In this document: positions 60,992 through 64,000 of the stretch, one piece after another | Position numbering within the stretch: position 1 is the first letter of the stretch | How the letters are laid out: every line of letters starts with the position of its first letter | Program-made: the position numbers and the translations under genes | From: UBA1672 sp965263215 | Lineage (GTDB): Bacteria; Pseudomonadota; Alphaproteobacteria; Micavibrionales; Micavibrionaceae | Direction: 5' to 3' | NCBI GenBank assembly: GCA_965263215.1 | Contig: OZ253663.1 | Location: forward strand, 496,001-560,000 | Length of the DNA: 64,000 nt | Notes under the pieces: model-generated | Seen by the model: only the letters and a program-made list of their open reading frames with translations | What the model was told of the DNA's origin: nothing | Database searches by the model: none

Positions 60992-62200
60992 TTGAAAAAA
61001 TTTGATGTGATTATTATCGGTGCGGGGGCGGCAGGCATGATGTGCGCTATGGAGGCCGCGAAGCGCGGTCGCAGTGTTTGCGTTATCGAGCACACCAATA
61101 AGGTTGGTGAGAAAATTCGTATTTCGGGTGGGGGGCGTAGTAATTTCACGAACCTTTATTGCTCACCGGATAATTTCCTTTCTCAAAATCCGCATTTTTG
61201 TAAATCCGCGCTCAGTCGGTATAACCAGCATGATTTCATTGCGTTGGTAGAGGCATATGGCATTGCCTATCACGAAAAGAAATATGATGAGAAAACAGGC
61301 AATGAAAATGCGCGCGGGCAATTATTTTGTGATCATTCGGCAACCGATATTATTGGTATGCTGCGTAATGGTGTTGAGCAATCCGGGGGTAGATTTCAAC
61401 TGGGCACAAAGGTTCAGGATGTTCAGAAAATTGAAAACGGATACGCACTGAAAACCGATAAGGGTGAGTATTCCTGCCAGAGCCTTGTGATCGCCAGTGG
61501 CGGCTTGTCCATTCCCAAAATCGGGGCGAGCAATTTCGGTTATGAACTGGCAAAAAAATTCGGCCTGAACATTATACCGCCGCGTGCAGGGTTGGTGCCG
61601 CTGACCTTTGACAATGATTTACTGGACAAAACCAAGCCTCTGTCTGGTGTTTCTGTCGATGCAAATGTATCTTGCGGGGGGACGGCATTTCGCGAAGGTT
61701 TGTTATTTACTCATCGCGGCCTGTCTGGCCCGTCTATTTTGCAGATATCATCCTACTGGCATGAAGGGGAGGAGATCCGCGTTAATTTATCACCTGGTGC
61801 GGATGTGTTGGAGACGCTGAAACAAGCACGACAAGAACAGCCGAAGAAGATGCTCCATAACGTGCTTTCTGATTTTCTGCCGAGCCGTATAGCCGCACTG
61901 ATTGCGGAGATGAGTACCTATGATACACGCATGGCGGACTTGTCCGATGACAAACTAAAATCCGTTACGGACATGATTGCAGCGTGGGTGATTAAACCAA
62001 AAGGCAGCGAAGGGTATCGCGCGGCAGAGGTTACGCTGGGCGGCGTGGACACGGATGAAATATCATCCAAAACCTTCGAGGCTAAAAAGGCTAGCGGGCT
62101 TTACTTTATCGGCGAAGTTTTAGACGTCACCGGCCATCTGGGCGGGCATAATTTCCAATGGGCGTGGTCATCGGGTTGGTGTGCGGGGCAGGTGGTTTAA
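60992..62200 (+). CDS. FAD-dependent oxidoreductase, HI0933/BaiN (YhiN) family
   Basis: This protein of about 400 residues has the dinucleotide-binding GAGAAGMMCAMEAAKRG at the start and the family-specific RISGGGRSNFTNL. A FTHRGLSGPSILQIS segment lies in the middle, and the C-terminal GEVLDVTGHLGGHNFQWAWSSG binds FAD. The start is TTG 60992. Family members reduce C=C bonds in some hosts, but most are uncharacterised. It overlaps the convergent sulP gene by 4 nt. Confidence 0.92.
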   Translation: MKKFDVIIIGAGAAGMMCAMEAAKRGRSVCVIEHTNKVGEKIRISGGGRSNFTNLYCSPDNFLSQNPHFCKSALSRYNQHDFIALVEAYGIAYHEKKYDEKTGNENARGQLFCDHSATDIIGMLRNGVEQSGGRFQLGTKVQDVQKIENGYALKTDKGEYSCQSLVIASGGLSIPKIGASNFGYELAKKFGLNIIPPRAGLVPLTFDNDLLDKTKPLSGVSVDANVSCGGTAFREGLLFTHRGLSGPSILQISSYWHEGEEIRVNLSPGADVLETLKQARQEQPKKMLHNVLSDFLPSRIAALIAEMSTYDTRMADLSDDKLKSVTDMIAAWVIKPKGSEGYRAAEVTLGGVDTDEISSKTFEAKKASGLYFIGEVLDVTGHLGGHNFQWAWSSGWCAGQVV

Positions 62201-63855
62201 CGCTCTTCTTCTACCACATCCGCATAATCCATGACGACACCGTAATGCGGGTCTTCGATGGTGTTGACCTCTACCAGATCTCTGGCTTTTTTGAGCAAGA
62301 GCTTACAATCTTGACTTAAATGCACCAAATGAAGGCGTTTTCCGGCCTCTTCGTATTTCGTGGCCAGTGCGTCAATCGCATCCAGAGCAGAGTGATCCCA
62401 TACACGCGCATTTCTGAAATCAATAACGATGTCAGTTTCACCTTCGTCATTTTTCGGATTAAGTAAATCTCTGAATGATGCAATAGAGCCGAAAAATAAC
62501 GGGCCGTAGAGCATGTAAACCTTGTTTCCTTTATCGGAGCGCCCCTCGGCAACCCAGATATGGTGCGCGGATTTCCATGCATAGACCAAAGCGGAGACAA
62601 TCACACCGACGATTACGGCAAAGGCCAGATCGTGCGCGACTGTTATGCCTGTGACGAGTAAAATAACAAAGGCGTCTTCCTTTGGAATTTTATTCATGAT
62701 GCGCATGGATGCCCATGCAAAGGTTGCAATGACAACCATCATCATGAGGCCTGTCAGCGCGGCAAGCGGGATCATTTCAATCCAAGTTGAGGCGAATAAT
62801 ATAAATCCAAGCAAGGCAAGTGCCGCCGTAATGCCAGATAGTCTGCCGCGACCACCGGATTTAATGTTAATCATCGATTGCCCGATCATCGCGCAACCAC
62901 CCATAGCGCCGAAAAATCCGCATGTTAAGTTGGCCATACCTTGCCCGACACATTCTTGTGATGTACGTCCGCGTGTTTCGGTCATTTCATCAATCAGGGT
63001 TAGTGTTAGAAGACTTTCTATCAGGCCAATCGCGGCCAGTGTGAAGGCAACAGGCAAGACAATAAAGAGTGTTTCCCATGTGAACGGAACCATAGGGATA
63101 TGGAACGTCGGCAGACCGCCAGCAACGCTCGCGAGATCACCAACGGTGCGTGTGTCTAAATCCAATCCAATCACGAGTGCGGAGACAATAATGATGGATG
63201 CCAACGGCGCAGGGACGAGGTTCCCGATTTTCGGAATTTTAGGTAAGAGCCACATAATCACCATGGTTAACAATGTCAGCCCAACCATCAAATGCATTTC
63301 GGCGCCTTGCATCCAGTTGCCATTGAACAGGACATTGATGGCGCTGTGCGATCCTTCTGCGCCATGATCACCGACATGCTCCGTGACTTCTGCGACGATT
63401 TGTTGCGCCTTGAATTGTCCAAGCTGCGCGAGAAAAATCACGATCGCCAAACCGTTCACAAAGCCCAGCATCACGGGATGCGGGACGAGGCGAATAAATT
63501 TACCAAGCCTGAATATACCTGCCAGAATTTGGATAATGCCTGTAACAACGATCGTTGCGAATAAATATTCCACGCCGTAAATGGCAACCAAACCAACCAT
63601 AGCAACCGCCATTGCGCCGGTCGCGCCGGAAATCATACCGCTACGTCCGCCAAAAACAGATGTGATTAAACCGACGAAGAACGCGGCATATAGCCCAACC
63701 AATGGATCAACCCCTGCGACAAACGCAAAGGCGATGGCTTCGGGGACGAGTGCGAGCGCAACCGTAAAGCCTGATAGAATATCAGCCTTCGGGTCTTGCG
63801 TTAGACGAAATCGTTTTACAAGGCGAAGCATTGCTTGGTCTTTCTTTCTAGTCAA
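62197..63855 (-). CDS. SulP-family anion transporter with STAS domain
   Basis: This 552-residue protein has a membrane domain (about 25-400) with the SulP signature DILSGFTVALALVPEAIAFAFVAGVDP and a FFGAMGGCAMIGQSMINIKSGGR segment. A cytoplasmic STAS domain follows (about 430-545) with DIVIDFRNARVWDHSALDAI. SulP members import sulfate, bicarbonate or dicarboxylates; no carbonic anhydrase fusion is present. An ATG at 63831 is the alternative start. Confidence 0.93.
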   Translation of the reverse strand: MTRKKDQAMLRLVKRFRLTQDPKADILSGFTVALALVPEAIAFAFVAGVDPLVGLYAAFFVGLITSVFGGRSGMISGATGAMAVAMVGLVAIYGVEYLFATIVVTGIIQILAGIFRLGKFIRLVPHPVMLGFVNGLAIVIFLAQLGQFKAQQIVAEVTEHVGDHGAEGSHSAINVLFNGNWMQGAEMHLMVGLTLLTMVIMWLLPKIPKIGNLVPAPLASIIIVSALVIGLDLDTRTVGDLASVAGGLPTFHIPMVPFTWETLFIVLPVAFTLAAIGLIESLLTLTLIDEMTETRGRTSQECVGQGMANLTCGFFGAMGGCAMIGQSMINIKSGGRGRLSGITAALALLGFILFASTWIEMIPLAALTGLMMMVVIATFAWASMRIMNKIPKEDAFVILLVTGITVAHDLAFAVIVGVIVSALVYAWKSAHHIWVAEGRSDKGNKVYMLYGPLFFGSIASFRDLLNPKNDEGETDIVIDFRNARVWDHSALDAIDALATKYEEAGKRLHLVHLSQDCKLLLKKARDLVEVNTIEDPHYGVVMDYADVVEEER

Positions 63856-63886
63856 TTCGGTTGTGGTGCTATGATCCGGATACTTA

Positions 63887-63914
63887 AAATAAAAACGCCC
63901 CTTAAAAAGGGACG
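63887..63914 (-). terminator. Rho-independent terminator for the gene at the right edge
   Basis: On the minus strand, CGTCCCTT-TTT-AAGGGGCG (one G-U pair) is followed by TTTTTATTTT. It lies about 50 nt after the stop at 63967-63969. Confidence 0.7.
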
Positions 63915-63966
63915 GTTTCTTATACGGAGGTATGCTTGATAATTCAAGCTCTGATTATAGAGCGCG

Positions 63967-64000
63967 TTAGCAACAGCCGCAGCCACCAGACGGATTGGTG
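63967..64000 (-). CDS. C-terminal end of an unidentified cysteine-rich protein (partial)
   Basis: One minus-strand frame from the window edge ends in NPSGGCGCC followed by TAA at 63967-63969. A terminator downstream on the same strand supports a real gene end here. The cluster of three closely spaced cysteines suggests metal binding, but too little is visible to name it. Confidence 0.4.
   Translation of the reverse strand, partial: TNPSGGCGCC

Overview
This window comes from a bacterial chromosome, most likely an alphaproteobacterium. The evidence is an icm/dot (type IVB, I-type) secretion locus beside flagellar genes, a thrC gene with an MPP-like M16 peptidase close by, acpP-fabF-mltG, yqgE, and a sigma-54-type flagellar promoter. 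The mixture of Dot/Icm secretion, flagella and many lineage-specific secreted proteins would fit a Micavibrio-like predatory or host-associated lineage. That placement is inference, because no rRNA or other marker gene is present.

Region 1 (1-25.2 kb) is a type IVB secretion locus. Its left arm (minus strand) has the classical order icmL-icmK-icmE-icmG-icmC. The icmC-like gene runs off the left edge and encodes four tandem IcmC-like units. The right arm (minus strand) holds dotD-dotC-dotB-icmT, a TcpQ/PilL-like gene split by a frameshift at a 10-nt homopolymer, a VirB1-like lytic transglycosylase, a protein with an acidic tail, and a DsbC/G-like protein. Between the arms, on the plus strand, are five tandem paralogues of an unrecognised secreted family (5983-13723). 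They share a KDYHPS motif and conserved cysteines, and are followed by flgK-flgL behind a near-consensus sigma-54 promoter. The five-gene array inside the secretion locus is the best candidate here for an undescribed system.

Region 2 (25.3-29.9 kb) is housekeeping and stress: a FIST-domain protein, lemA, an M48 membrane protease, a Bax-inhibitor-1-family protein and mscL.

Region 3 (29.99-35.0 kb) is a small integrated element at the 3' end of tRNA-Ala(GGC). It is bounded by an 11-bp direct repeat (30055-30065 and 34988-34998). It carries a large serine recombinase whose gene reads back into the tRNA, a ParDE-type toxin-antitoxin module enclosed by about 93-bp inverted repeats, and an AT-rich AAA-ATPase/RloB pair resembling AbiL-type phage defence.

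Region 4 (35.0-41.4 kb) has a universal-stress protein with a small membrane partner, a cation/proton antiporter whose natural start appears to be AUA, a type-I-secreted RTX protein and a Bcr/CflA-type exporter. Region 5 (41.5-64 kb) is mostly core metabolism: fatty-acid synthesis (acpP, fabF), cell wall (mltG), polysaccharide-type asnB plus a glycosyltransferase, yqgE, M16 protease, ada, thrC, flotillin, pdxT/pdxS, and a SulP transporter. It also contains a small cluster of unknown genes (44.2-46.7 kb). No CRISPR array, rRNA or insertion-sequence transposase was seen, and no gene-free stretch exceeds about 300 bases.
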